Of a stretch of 8,245 nucleotides of DNA, positions 1 to 7,331 are shown in pieces; positions within the stretch are counted from its first letter, which is position 1, and each line of letters starts with the position of its first letter. The notes beneath the pieces were generated by a model that was given only the letters and a program-made list of their open reading frames with translations, did no database searches and was not told the DNA's origin. A program made the position numbers and the translations under genes. This DNA is from Betaproteobacteria bacterium (GTDB lineage Bacteria; Pseudomonadota; Gammaproteobacteria; Burkholderiales; Burkholderiaceae_C): NCBI GenBank assembly GCA_025354965.1, contig JANXLW010000424.1, positions 1-8,245 of the forward strand, given 5' to 3'.

Positions 1-329
1 TGTCCTAGGGCATCGACGGCGACCGAGAGGGCTTTGGCGAAATCGATGGTGAGTTTTTCTGCGGCGAGGCGTTGTTCTTCGCTGAGACCACCGCCTTTCT
101 TGAGCAAGTCGATGGTCTTTTGTTGTTGTTCCTCCAGCAGTTTTTGCAGATCGACGGTGACGATCTGCGGTGGCTGATGCCGGTAAGCGACAAAGGCCAG
201 AGGCACCAGGGCAAGCAGGGTCAATACGGTGGCCACCAGCGCGATCGACAGGGTTTGCAAGCCGTCTTTTGAGGGGCCGGCAACAGGAGGGGCGACATCG
301 AGCGCCGACGTTTCGTGGGACTCAATCAT
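1..329 (-). CDS. trbI: TrbI-like F-type T4SS protein, 5' part (C-terminus outside window)
   Basis: TrbI is an inner-membrane protein of F-type conjugation systems, linked in the F plasmid to pilus length and retraction. Here 109 codons are visible, reading MIESHETSALDV at the start. A cytoplasmic segment of about 25 residues is followed by one hydrophobic helix at about residues 28-48. Next come HQPPQIVTVDLQKLL and a Gln/Lys/Glu-rich stretch (about 60-100) that looks like a coiled coil. This single-pass layout with a VTVDL-type strand just outside the membrane is typical of the TrbI F-type family, and the position directly after traC matches F. The start is ATG at 329, with GGAGG seven bases upstream; it overlaps the traC stop by 8 nt (ATGATTGA), so translational coupling is likely. 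The gene continues past base 1, so its C-terminal half cannot be judged. Family assignment rests on topology and context and is fairly firm. Confidence 0.8.
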   Translation of the reverse strand, partial: MIESHETSALDVAPPVAGPSKDGLQTLSIALVATVLTLLALVPLAFVAYRHQPPQIVTVDLQKLLEEQQQKTIDLLKKGGGLSEEQRLAAEKLTIDFAKALSVAVDALG

Positions 330-2943
330 CTTGTCGCCTCCGGTGGCGCAGTGGTTCTTGCTGGCCGCGCCGTTTGAGGATGATCTCCAGCGTTTCCATG
401 GTGGAATAACCCTGCGACTGCAGTTCCTGCCCTTCGTTGAAGTCGGTGGAATTGGTGGATGCCATCAGCAGCGAAAACGGATCCGGGATATGGCGCACCA
501 CCGAGTCCCCATTCGGTGAAGAAATCAGCATTTCAGAAAACCGCCCTTTCTCGGTTCGCAGCGACAACAGCATGCGTTTGACGGCAGGCGTGAAACTGAC
601 CATGCCGTCGTGGATCAGTTTTTCCAGGTTCTTGCGATCCTGGCGCAGGAAAAGTTTCCAGTCTGCATTGGTGTAGGCCGCCTGGGCTGCATCGTTTTTG
701 TAGGCGTCCTCGATGCCCTGGGTGCCGACGCAGAAGATGCCGTTGTATTTGCGCGCGCGCCGGTAACCTTCTTCAATGAACTCAGCCGTTTCCTTGTCCG
801 CCCCCAACAACTGCCAGGCCTCGTCGACCAGACACAGTTTCTTGCGGTCCCGCGTCAGGTACATGTCGTGGGCGATGCGTGAGGTCAAAACAAACAAGAC
901 GACGCGGCGCAACTCGGGCGCGTTCTTGAGCTCTTCGAGCTCCAGGCCGATCATGTCGCCGTCCAGATCCAGATTGGCCTGGCCGTTGAAGAAGCTGCCG
1001 TAGATGCCTTCTGTGGTGAAGGGCTGCAGCTGCTTGGCCAACTCGTAGGCCACCCGTTCGATCCCACCGGATTCGTTCTTGATGTTCGACAGCAGGTAGT
1101 CGCGGATCAAGGTCGGGTTGGTGGCTTGCCCGTAGTCGTTCCAGACCGCCGTGATGGCCTCCGTGATCAGCGCATATTGAAACTCGTTGAGCGGCTCATT
1201 GGGTGAGGCCATGCGCCCAATCATGGGTTTGAGCATGCGCATCTCCGCCTTGAAATCGAGCTCGTCGTCGGTGCCAACCCAGGAGAAGGGGTTGATGCAG
1301 ATGTTGGTGGTGGGCGTGAATTCCAGGAAGGTGCCCTTTTGCAAGGCAATCAGGTTCTTGTAGGAGCGCCCCACATCGATGACCCAGACCCGCGCGCCGA
1401 TGCCGCGGTAGGAGCTGACGATCTCGTTCATGGCCACTGACTTGCCGGAACCCGACACTCCCGCAACAAAGACGTTGTAATTGCCTTGCTGGTTGCTGTA
1501 GAAGTCCAGGAAGGTCGGTGTGCCGCGGCGGCCAAAGAACATCATCACCGGGTCGCCGGCGCCCTTCCACTCCCCAATGACCGGGGCCATGTCGACCGCA
1601 TTGACCGTGGTCTTGGTGCTCATCAGGCGCAGTTTGTTCAGGTCGGCGCGCACGGAGTCGGTCAAGGTCATGGGGAGGCTGGCGTACAGCGTGGCCAGTT
1701 GCAGCATTTGCAGCGGGCACAGTGAAAAACGTTCACTGCGCCAGACATTGACCGCCACCTGGCTGGCCCGGTTGATGGTCTTCTTGGGGGCGAACAGCAC
1801 CAGGGTGTGGTACAGCTCGCACAGACTTCCGCCAGTGCTGAGCTGGTGCAAAACAATGTCCCAATCGTGGGCCTGCATCGCCAGCTCGGGCTGGTATTCG
1901 GCCATTTTGGATTTTGCGTTCTGTTTGCTGCGCGCGGCCTTCAACTGGGCCTTGCTGTCGACCACGTTCGGGTCCAGGGTGTAAACCCCGCCACAGATCA
2001 GGAAAGGACAGGGGTATTGCAGGCCGTCATCGAAAAAGGAGCCGATGATGTTGGCCATCTCCCAGAGTTCTTTTTTCTGGGGATATTGCTGGATGCCAAA
2101 ACCGCGCACGGCAACCCGGTGGTCCGGATCACCGTGGCGCTCGGGCGGCAGGCCAAACAAGATCTCGTCGGCGGTCACGCGCACATGCTGGCCTAGTTGG
2201 GTCACCTGGTTCTTCAGTGACTTGTTGCCGTCGTACTCGACCAAAGGCGTCACCGATGCGCTGAACATGGCCCCAGGGTTCAGGATTGGCCACAGGAAAT
2301 TGATCAGGCCATTGGCATCCAGAGTGAATGACGGAAGGCCGGCGGCTCGCAAGGAGGCGCGCACGGTTTCCTGCAGTTCATTGAGCTCTTCGATCAACTT
2401 GGCATCGTGGAACGAGCCGGTCTTGGTGATCGAAAACAACAAACGCACATCCTTGACCATGTAGTTGTCATTCGTCCACAAGGGGTTGCCTTTGCCTTTG
2501 CGGATGTAGTTGATGCGCCGCTGGGCCAATTCCGAAAAGAACGGCGTGGTGATCCCCTTGTCCACGGCGATATGGCGTAGGGTCAGGTAGTCCTCGAACT
2601 TCTCGTCCAACATGGGTGAACCGAAGAGGCACCACTGAATGCCAAAACCTGGCGGTACCGGTGTGAACAAGGTATTGAGCCGGCTGGCCATGTCCTCGTC
2701 GGCGCCGGTCTGGGCCACCACCTCGAAACAAAAGGACACCGAGCCTTCGTTGAAAAACAAGCCCGTGGTCTCGTCGAACTGGTCGTATTTCAGCATTGAG
2801 TGCAGGCCATACATGCTGGCCACTTCATTGGCGGCATTCACCGGCGCCGGGCGTTTGCCGGCATCATCGGTGTTGCCCAAGACCGTCTCGTTCCAGAACT
2901 GCCGGGCATAAGCGCCGAAACGTCCTTGCAAAGTCGCGTCCAT
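322..2943 (-). CDS. traC: TraC, VirB4-like ATPase of the F-type T4SS
   Basis: TraC is the cytoplasmic, membrane-associated ATPase that drives pilus assembly; it is the F-type counterpart of VirB4. The product is 873 aa, almost the length of F TraC (about 875). The N-terminal half is the TraC/VirB4 N-domain, starting MDATLQGRFGAYARQFWNET. The C-terminal half holds the ATPase. Walker A is GVSGSGKS at residues 495-502 (Lys501). Walker B is LCLVDEAWQLL with Asp707 and Glu708. Downstream, GIFCVGTQGIED and FLRQDRKN are typical of the family, followed by a basic tail ending RHRRRQDD. No signal peptide or membrane helix is seen. I chose ATG at 2943, with AAGGA seven bases upstream, over the TTG codon just before it. 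A 36-nt gap separates it from traV, and it overlaps trbI by 8 nt. All catalytic motifs are intact, so the enzyme should be active. Confidence 0.96.
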   Translation of the reverse strand: MDATLQGRFGAYARQFWNETVLGNTDDAGKRPAPVNAANEVASMYGLHSMLKYDQFDETTGLFFNEGSVSFCFEVVAQTGADEDMASRLNTLFTPVPPGFGIQWCLFGSPMLDEKFEDYLTLRHIAVDKGITTPFFSELAQRRINYIRKGKGNPLWTNDNYMVKDVRLLFSITKTGSFHDAKLIEELNELQETVRASLRAAGLPSFTLDANGLINFLWPILNPGAMFSASVTPLVEYDGNKSLKNQVTQLGQHVRVTADEILFGLPPERHGDPDHRVAVRGFGIQQYPQKKELWEMANIIGSFFDDGLQYPCPFLICGGVYTLDPNVVDSKAQLKAARSKQNAKSKMAEYQPELAMQAHDWDIVLHQLSTGGSLCELYHTLVLFAPKKTINRASQVAVNVWRSERFSLCPLQMLQLATLYASLPMTLTDSVRADLNKLRLMSTKTTVNAVDMAPVIGEWKGAGDPVMMFFGRRGTPTFLDFYSNQQGNYNVFVAGVSGSGKSVAMNEIVSSYRGIGARVWVIDVGRSYKNLIALQKGTFLEFTPTTNICINPFSWVGTDDELDFKAEMRMLKPMIGRMASPNEPLNEFQYALITEAITAVWNDYGQATNPTLIRDYLLSNIKNESGGIERVAYELAKQLQPFTTEGIYGSFFNGQANLDLDGDMIGLELEELKNAPELRRVVLFVLTSRIAHDMYLTRDRKKLCLVDEAWQLLGADKETAEFIEEGYRRARKYNGIFCVGTQGIEDAYKNDAAQAAYTNADWKLFLRQDRKNLEKLIHDGMVSFTPAVKRMLLSLRTEKGRFSEMLISSPNGDSVVRHIPDPFSLLMASTNSTDFNEGQELQSQGYSTMETLEIILKRRGQQEPLRHRRRQDD
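337..341 (-). promoter_or_regulatory. Shine-Dalgarno site of trbI inside the 3' end of traC
   Basis: GGAGG on the minus strand lies seven bases before the ATG at 329. It sits inside the last codons of traC. It is the best ribosome-binding site in the window and decides the trbI start. Confidence 0.7.
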
Positions 2944-2950
2944 CAAAGGT

Positions 2951-2955
2951 TCCTT
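2951..2955 (-). promoter_or_regulatory. Shine-Dalgarno site of traC
   Basis: AAGGA on the minus strand sits seven bases before ATG 2943, in the short traV-traC spacer (2944-2979). It favours the ATG over the adjacent TTG at 2946 as the traC start. No promoter or terminator is visible in the spacer. Confidence 0.55.
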
Positions 2956-2979
2956 GTTCTGTAGGGTGGCCGTGACGAT

Positions 2980-3612
2980 TTATTCGTCCGTGCTGGCTTC
3001 AGCCGGCTTGAACAAGCCACCCATCAGGTCGCGCGCCTGGGCCGCGCCCAGACGGGCCTGGTTCACACCGCTGCCGTCAAGCGGAGCCTCCGTGGGCGCG
3101 TTCAGACTCGCTGGGCTGGTCGTCAGGCGCGAGGGATTGGCCTGGCTGACCGGCGGTGCAGTGTTGGTCGGCAGCCGGACCGGTCGGTAGGCATCCTGGA
3201 TGCGACGGCGGTTGTGTTCGATCAGCCAACGACCGGTGTCCACCGGCAGGTAGATATAGCTTTGGTCGTGCAAATCCCCATCGCTGTCTTCCCAGGGCGC
3301 AAACCAGACCCGCAACAAGCGCGGCGCGCTGCGGATCGGGGTGCCGGATTCAATCGGCCGGGTCAAGACACCGCTGCTGACCGTGGCACCCGTTTCGCTG
3401 GGGCGGCCCGACCCATGGCCGACACGTTGCCCCGGCAGGTTTTTGGCCTGGGCATTGGCGTAAATGCCACTCATGCTTTCGCACAGGATGCCATCCGGCG
3501 CCTTGCAGGCGAATTGGTTGTTGGCATCTAGACCCGACATGTTGGAACAGGCGGGGAGCGTGACGGCCAACAAGCCTGCAGCAAACCAATTGAAACAAGA
3601 GATCCGGTTCAT
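2980..3612 (-). CDS. traV: TraV, outer-membrane lipoprotein of the T4SS core complex
   Basis: TraV is the small lipoprotein that anchors the TraK-TraB core complex in the outer membrane (VirB7 position). The 210-aa product starts with a lipoprotein signal ending in the lipobox LPAC, so Cys22 would be lipidated. The family signature follows at once: FACKAPDGILCESMSGIY (residues 34-51), with Cys36 and Cys44. A second conserved block, RVWFAPWEDSDGDLHDQSYI then GRWLIEHN (about 101-134), also matches TraV proteins. Residues 146-180 are rich in Pro, Ser, Thr and Ala and are probably a flexible linker before a short helical end (RLGAAQARDLMGGLF). F TraV is about 171 aa, so this one is longer because of that linker. 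The ATG at 3612 overlaps the dsbC stop by four bases (ATGA), with a G-rich GGGGTGG upstream. Assignment is firm. Confidence 0.93.
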   Translation of the reverse strand: MNRISCFNWFAAGLLAVTLPACSNMSGLDANNQFACKAPDGILCESMSGIYANAQAKNLPGQRVGHGSGRPSETGATVSSGVLTRPIESGTPIRSAPRLLRVWFAPWEDSDGDLHDQSYIYLPVDTGRWLIEHNRRRIQDAYRPVRLPTNTAPPVSQANPSRLTTSPASLNAPTEAPLDGSGVNQARLGAAQARDLMGGLFKPAEASTDE

Positions 3613-4352
3613 GGCTTCACCACCCCGTTCGACGAGCTGACGACCGCTGCGGACAACCAGGCCTCGATGCGTTCGGCCGGTGCAGACCCTGGCATCAGGC
3701 GTCCGTCAAGCGCGATCAAGGTCGGTGTGCCGACCACGCCCAGGCGCGAGCCCAGCACCAGGTTGTCGTTGATGGGGTTGTTGCAGGCCACCAGTTTGGG
3801 TTTGTTGCCGGTCAGCATCAGATCGGCCCAGGCCTTGGTTTTGTTGGGCGCACACCAGATGCTGACCGAGCGGGTTTTGGCCTGCGGGTGAATCGCCTCC
3901 AGCGGGTACAGGAAGGTGTAGACCGTGATGTTGTCCAGTTTGGCCAACTGAGCTTCGACCGTCTTGCAGTAAGGGCAATCCGGGTCACTGAAGATGGCCA
4001 GCATACGGCTGCCGTCGCCGCGCACGGTCTTGATGGCATTGGCCAGGAACTGTGTCGGAAATTCACTCTTCTTCGTGTCGACCTGCCGCTGTGCCGTGAG
4101 GTCCACTTGCTCCTGCATGTCAAACAGATGGCCAAAGATGAAATAACGCCCGGTCGCGTCCGTGTAGGCGGTGTTGTCGCCCATCACCACCTCGTAAATG
4201 CCGGCCACCTGCGAAGCGCGGATGTCCCTGAAACTGGTCTTGGGGTACATCGTCCGGAATCGGTCGGCGATGCGGCTGGTGTTGTCGTCCTGGGCCTGGG
4301 CGCTGAAACACAAGACGCCCCACACCAAAAGGGTCAATGCCGGTTTAATCAT
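3609..4352 (-). CDS. dsbC: DsbC-like periplasmic thiol:disulfide interchange protein in the tra operon
   Basis: This is a DsbC/DsbG-type protein disulfide isomerase, expected to correct wrong disulfides in periplasmic proteins. Numbered from ATG 4352 (247 aa), a signal peptide ends near FSAQA (cleavage after about Ala20). The N-terminal dimerisation domain follows (about 25-80, with YEVVMGDNTAYTDATGRYFI), then a linker and the thioredoxin-like domain. The active site is DPDCPYCKTVEAQL (Cys126, Cys129). The cis-proline motif is GTPTLI (Pro210). Two further cysteines (167 and 190) match the place of the structural disulfide of E. coli DsbC. An upstream in-frame ATG at 4358 is possible and would give 249 aa, but AAGGA lies only three bases from it and nine bases from ATG 4352. 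Starting at 4352 also gives an 8-nt overlap with the traB stop (ATGATTAA). TraV, next in the operon, carries paired cysteines and is a plausible substrate (inference). Confidence 0.93.
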   Translation of the reverse strand: MIKPALTLLVWGVLCFSAQAQDDNTSRIADRFRTMYPKTSFRDIRASQVAGIYEVVMGDNTAYTDATGRYFIFGHLFDMQEQVDLTAQRQVDTKKSEFPTQFLANAIKTVRGDGSRMLAIFSDPDCPYCKTVEAQLAKLDNITVYTFLYPLEAIHPQAKTRSVSIWCAPNKTKAWADLMLTGNKPKLVACNNPINDNLVLGSRLGVVGTPTLIALDGRLMPGSAPAERIEAWLSAAVVSSSNGVVKP

Positions 4353-5709
4353 CTTCATATTTCCTTGTATTGCTGCTGCTGACGCCGCGTTTCATCAGGC
4401 CCCGGAACTCGTCTTTGCCAGCGCCTGCGAGGTTGAGCACCACGCCTTTGGTGATCATCAGTTCGACCACCCGTCCGCCGTCGGTCTCGATCACCGGGAA
4501 AAGTTTGTCGGCCGCCTTGAGGTAGTACTGGGCCAACATCTGACCAGCCGAACCGATGCCACCCCCCAGGGCAGCCTGGCCGACCTTGCCCGGGTCCACG
4601 GTTTCGCTGATGCCGGCCGCGCCAGTGGTGGCCACCGTGGCCGACTGCTGAAAGGCTTTGCCAATGCTGGACAAGCCGCCAGCCAACAAGGCATTGGCCA
4701 GGATCTGGCCCTGTTTGGTCACCAGCCGCCCGCGCACCCCAGCCTTGCCGTCTTCACCAATCAACTGGCCCTTGATCGGGGCCTCGATGGCTTCCCCGTT
4801 CAGGATGCAGGTCAAGGTTTCGGAGCGCGCCATCATGCGTTCCGAGGACAGATCCCCCCAGCCCGCCGCGATCACGCGGCAGTCACGAATGTCGAGTCTG
4901 TGTTTGTTGGCCAAGTTGGCGATGTCGACCACGTGCAGGGCCAAAGGCAAAGGGTTGCTCTGCGCCTGGCCCCCGGTCGGCGCGTCCATGCCGTTGAGCA
5001 TGGCGACACGGATGAAGGAGCCCGCCGGCAAGAACTGGATCGGCTCGGCTTTGGCAGCGCCAGTGACACTGGTGGTGGCAAACTTCCTGGCCTTCTCGTC
5101 CGTCGGGAAACCTTGTACTTCCTGTGTGCCACCCAACGCGCCACCGGACAAGACGGGTTTGGCGTCGCGGCTGTTGAAGCGGATGATTTCCAGTTCCCGG
5201 GCGGGGATTTCGGGCACGGCATTGAGGGGTTTGTTCAAGATCCCGGCGCCGTCTGGCAATGATTTGCCACCCGGTGGCAACAAAACCCTCTGGCCGGCGA
5301 GTGGCGGGCTGCCCGGCGTCACAGCTGCGGGCAAAGGTGTGGACAAGAGCATCTGATTGGCGCGGTCGCTGATGCCCCCCTGGCCCGCTGTCGCTCTGGC
5401 CCTGAGTTCATCCTGGTTTTTGAGAAACTTCTTGAACTCGTCGTCCTGCACTTGGACCTTGGCTCTGAGTTCGCCAATCAGGGCCTCGTTGGTCTTTTCT
5501 TTCGAGGCTTGTTGGGCGCGCCAGGCGTCTTTGTCGTCGATGTTGCCGGGTGCTGTGATGTTGACGGTTTTGGGTTTTTCTTTGCGCGCCGAGGGCGGCG
5601 CCGGGTCAAACAAGAAAGCGCCCGCCACCGCCAGACCCAGGATGCCGCCAATGGCGCTAACGATCAGGATAATCTGGCGTTTGCGCGTCTGCTGGTTCGG
5701 GTCACTCAT
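4345..5709 (-). CDS. traB: TraB, VirB10-like core-complex protein spanning the envelope
   Basis: TraB links the inner and outer membranes in F-type systems and forms the core complex with TraK and TraV. The product is 454 aa from ATG 5709 (F TraB is about 475). A basic N-terminus (TRKRQ) precedes one membrane helix at about 13-34. Then come a Pro-rich stretch, a charged helical or coiled-coil part (about 58-106) and a Pro/Gly-rich linker. The C-terminal VirB10-like beta-barrel domain starts at about residue 223, with FLPAGSFIRVAMLNGMDAP and later GEDGKAGVRGRLVTKQGQ at about 318-335. Two cysteines in that domain (277 and 301) could form a disulfide. A TTG codon upstream (5730) would add seven residues, but GGGAG stands ten bases before the ATG and the ATG gives the 8-nt overlap with traK (ATGAGTGA) seen elsewhere in this operon. 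Assignment is firm. Confidence 0.94.
   Translation of the reverse strand: MSDPNQQTRKRQIILIVSAIGGILGLAVAGAFLFDPAPPSARKEKPKTVNITAPGNIDDKDAWRAQQASKEKTNEALIGELRAKVQVQDDEFKKFLKNQDELRARATAGQGGISDRANQMLLSTPLPAAVTPGSPPLAGQRVLLPPGGKSLPDGAGILNKPLNAVPEIPARELEIIRFNSRDAKPVLSGGALGGTQEVQGFPTDEKARKFATTSVTGAAKAEPIQFLPAGSFIRVAMLNGMDAPTGGQAQSNPLPLALHVVDIANLANKHRLDIRDCRVIAAGWGDLSSERMMARSETLTCILNGEAIEAPIKGQLIGEDGKAGVRGRLVTKQGQILANALLAGGLSSIGKAFQQSATVATTGAAGISETVDPGKVGQAALGGGIGSAGQMLAQYYLKAADKLFPVIETDGGRVVELMITKGVVLNLAGAGKDEFRGLMKRGVSSSNTRKYEDD
4362..4366 (-). promoter_or_regulatory. Shine-Dalgarno site of dsbC that separates two candidate ATGs
   Basis: AAGGA on the minus strand, within the 3' end of traB, precedes ATG 4358 by three bases and ATG 4352 by nine. 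Usual spacing of about five to ten bases favours the second ATG. Confidence 0.5.
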
Positions 5710-6463
5710 TGTCTTTGCGCTCCCGCACAATCAGGATGTCGGTCTGCTCACCCGGCGCCAGTGTCTGGTTGTCGACCGCTATGGCGCGTACCCCTTTGCG
5801 GTACAACTCCTGTTCGACCAACAACAGGGGGGTGTCAGAGATGTTGGTGAGGCGGTACTTTTCGCCGACCAGATCCGCTTCGGGGAATTTGGCCAGCAGC
5901 AGCAATTTGCCTTCACGCCAGAGTGGCACCTCCTGGTTCAGGGTGATGGCGTCCAAGCCGCCTGCTTTGTCATCCACTTTGGCCTCGTCCGCCATGGCCA
6001 GGATCAATTCCTTGATCCGTCGCTGGTAGGATCCGGCGCGACCATCGGCGGCCACGCTTCGCGGCAGACCAGTCACGCCGGTCTTGGCAGCAGGCGGGAT
6101 CAGGATGATTTCTTCGGCCGCAATGGCACTGGGCACCAGAATCAGCTTGTAGCGTGTCGCCCGGTCGTCGGTGACGAACAAGGTCACGGTGCCGAGGTTG
6201 GGCGTGTTGCCGGCCAGCGTGAAATACAGGACGCCCTGCCCTTCGTCTTTTTGCGTGACCAACACACCCTTTTGCGAAGGCACGACGGATTCGATGCGCC
6301 GGCCCTCGATGGCCAGCAGGTTCTGTTCCTTGGCCGAAATCTTGACCTGGACGTGGTTGCGGTCCGCGCCTTCGATGGTGGCGGTGGCGTAGGCTCCACC
6401 GGCTTCAAGAAGCAGCAGGCCTAAGAGGCTCGACCGCAACAACTTCCTGGATTTTGGTGACAT
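5702..6463 (-). CDS. traK: TraK, VirB9-like secretin-type core-complex protein
   Basis: TraK is the periplasmic VirB9-like protein that joins TraB and TraV in the core complex. From ATG 6463 the product is 253 aa. A signal peptide is clear: basic MSPKSRKLLRSS, a Leu-rich core, then AYA with cleavage after about residue 26. The mature part begins TATIEGADRNHVQVKISAKE, an N-terminal beta domain, and carries the region GVLYFTLAGNTPNLGTVTLF. The C-terminal block KYRLTNISDTPLLLVEQELY and LAPGEQTDILIVRER matches the conserved end of TraK proteins. The start lies 59 nt inside traE, a far longer overlap than at the other junctions. A TTG at 6496 would put extra residues before the signal peptide. TTG codons at 6442 and 6439 would keep the hydrophobic core and shorten the overlap, so the exact start is less certain than the gene. 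Confidence 0.9.
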   Translation of the reverse strand: MSPKSRKLLRSSLLGLLLLEAGGAYATATIEGADRNHVQVKISAKEQNLLAIEGRRIESVVPSQKGVLVTQKDEGQGVLYFTLAGNTPNLGTVTLFVTDDRATRYKLILVPSAIAAEEIILIPPAAKTGVTGLPRSVAADGRAGSYQRRIKELILAMADEAKVDDKAGGLDAITLNQEVPLWREGKLLLLAKFPEADLVGEKYRLTNISDTPLLLVEQELYRKGVRAIAVDNQTLAPGEQTDILIVRERKDNE

Positions 6464-6992
6464 ACAGACGCCCTGAGATGGTGATTTGGAATTCAACGGA
6501 ATATTCTTTGTCGCGCTCGCTGGTGAGCTTGTCGGCGATGTAGGTCTTGAGCCGCCCCTTGACCTTGACCCTCATGGCGCGCTCCTGGATTTCTTCGCTG
6601 CGCGGCACCCAGATGGTGGTGATTTTTTCCTGCTTGAGGCGGGCCGCCGCAGAATCCAGTGCGGTCTTCAACTCGGCATACCCGTCCGGGTCAGTGATCT
6701 TGAGGATCGTCCGGTTGTTGTAGTCGACGGTTTCCGGTGTGACGGTCAGGATGCGGTCCAGCACATAACCCGTCATATCCAGCAGGTAGTCCTTGTTGGC
6801 GTAATTGGCCCCCATTTCATAGGGACGGCGCACCTCGACCGGCACGATCTTGGTGGTGTCGCGGCTGATAACAAAACCCAGCAGCAGCACGCCGATCAAC
6901 AGGATCAAGCTGAGGCTCAAGCTGGAGACACGCAGGAAACTGACCTGGGATTTCAGCTTTTGAAGCTCGCTGATGTGGTTGGCGGGGGTCAT
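6405..6992 (-). CDS. traE: TraE, VirB8-like inner-membrane pilus assembly protein
   Basis: TraE is a bitopic inner-membrane protein of the F-type pilus assembly machinery and the structural counterpart of VirB8. The 195-aa product (F TraE is about 188) has a short cytoplasmic start (MTPANHISELQKLKSQVSFL), one membrane helix at about 23-43, and a periplasmic domain. The periplasmic domain includes the family stretch YLLDMTGYVLDRILTVTPET (about 69-88), the helical region DGYAELKTALDSAAARLKQE, and beta strands such as RVKVKGRLKTYI and EYSVEFQITISGRLYV. The ATG at 6992 follows traL after a 30-nt gap. Upstream there is only a weak purine run (CAAAGAT), so coupling to traL may matter. The last 59 nt are shared with the start of traK. 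Assignment is firm. Confidence 0.93.
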   Translation of the reverse strand: MTPANHISELQKLKSQVSFLRVSSLSLSLILLIGVLLLGFVISRDTTKIVPVEVRRPYEMGANYANKDYLLDMTGYVLDRILTVTPETVDYNNRTILKITDPDGYAELKTALDSAAARLKQEKITTIWVPRSEEIQERAMRVKVKGRLKTYIADKLTSERDKEYSVEFQITISGRLYVTKIQEVVAVEPLRPAAS

Positions 6993-7022
6993 ATCTTTGT
7001 TTGATCTTTTCTCGGTGCCCGG

Positions 7023-7316
7023 TCAGCCGTTGAACTCACGAAAGTGGCTGTTGGGCAACTCTTCCAGCTCCGGAAAGCCAGTGAGCCAGTACAAAATGTG
7101 GATGGCCATGCCGGGGTGTTTGCCGCCTTTGAGTTTTCCGTAATAGAAAGCGGCGACCATGCCAAATAACAAACCCATGATCGGAAAATCAATGGCCAGG
7201 CCGAGCAAGACACCGGCCAGGGCGATGAAGGCCACGTCCTTGTCCCAAAACAGGAACTTGCCGGTGTCGTCCAGCCGTTTCGGGATGTAGTGCGAGAGGT
7301 CGTTCTTGTCGGACAT
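7023..7316 (-). CDS. traL: TraL, small inner-membrane pilus assembly protein
   Basis: TraL is a small two-helix inner-membrane protein of F-type pilus assembly, in the VirB3 position. The 97-aa product (F TraL is about 91) starts MSDKNDLSHYIPKRLDDTGK. The IPKRLDD block before the first helix is typical of TraL. Two adjacent hydrophobic segments at about 27-42 and 44-60 are joined by a short turn (DFP). The tail KGGKHPGMAIHILYWLTG also fits the family (Lys/Gly-rich then aromatic). ATG 7316 lies 15 nt after the traA stop. The ribosome-binding site is weak (a lone GGA about nine bases upstream), so translation may depend on traA. Confidence 0.93.
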   Translation of the reverse strand: MSDKNDLSHYIPKRLDDTGKFLFWDKDVAFIALAGVLLGLAIDFPIMGLLFGMVAAFYYGKLKGGKHPGMAIHILYWLTGFPELEELPNSHFREFNG

Positions 7317-7331
7317 GGCCAGTGGTCCAAA

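Noticed and set aside
4198..5262. Long plus-strand open frame (354 codons)
   Set aside because: It lies antisense to traB and the start of dsbC, whose products are clearly conserved. Its translation is rich in Gly, His, Gln and Arg without domains, as usual for antisense frames in GC-rich genes, and it has no matching operon partners.
5710..5730. TTG start for traB that adds MCGSAKT
   Set aside because: ATG 5709 has a GGGAG site upstream and gives the same 8-nt overlap as other junctions; the extra residues add nothing recognisable.
5357..6424. Long plus-strand open frame (355 codons)
   Set aside because: It is antisense to the start of traB and nearly all of traK. No recognisable motif is seen, and the minus-strand frames explain the coding signal.
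6464..6496. TTG start for traK that adds eleven residues
   Set aside because: It would move the signal peptide away from the N-terminus and lengthen an already large overlap with traE.
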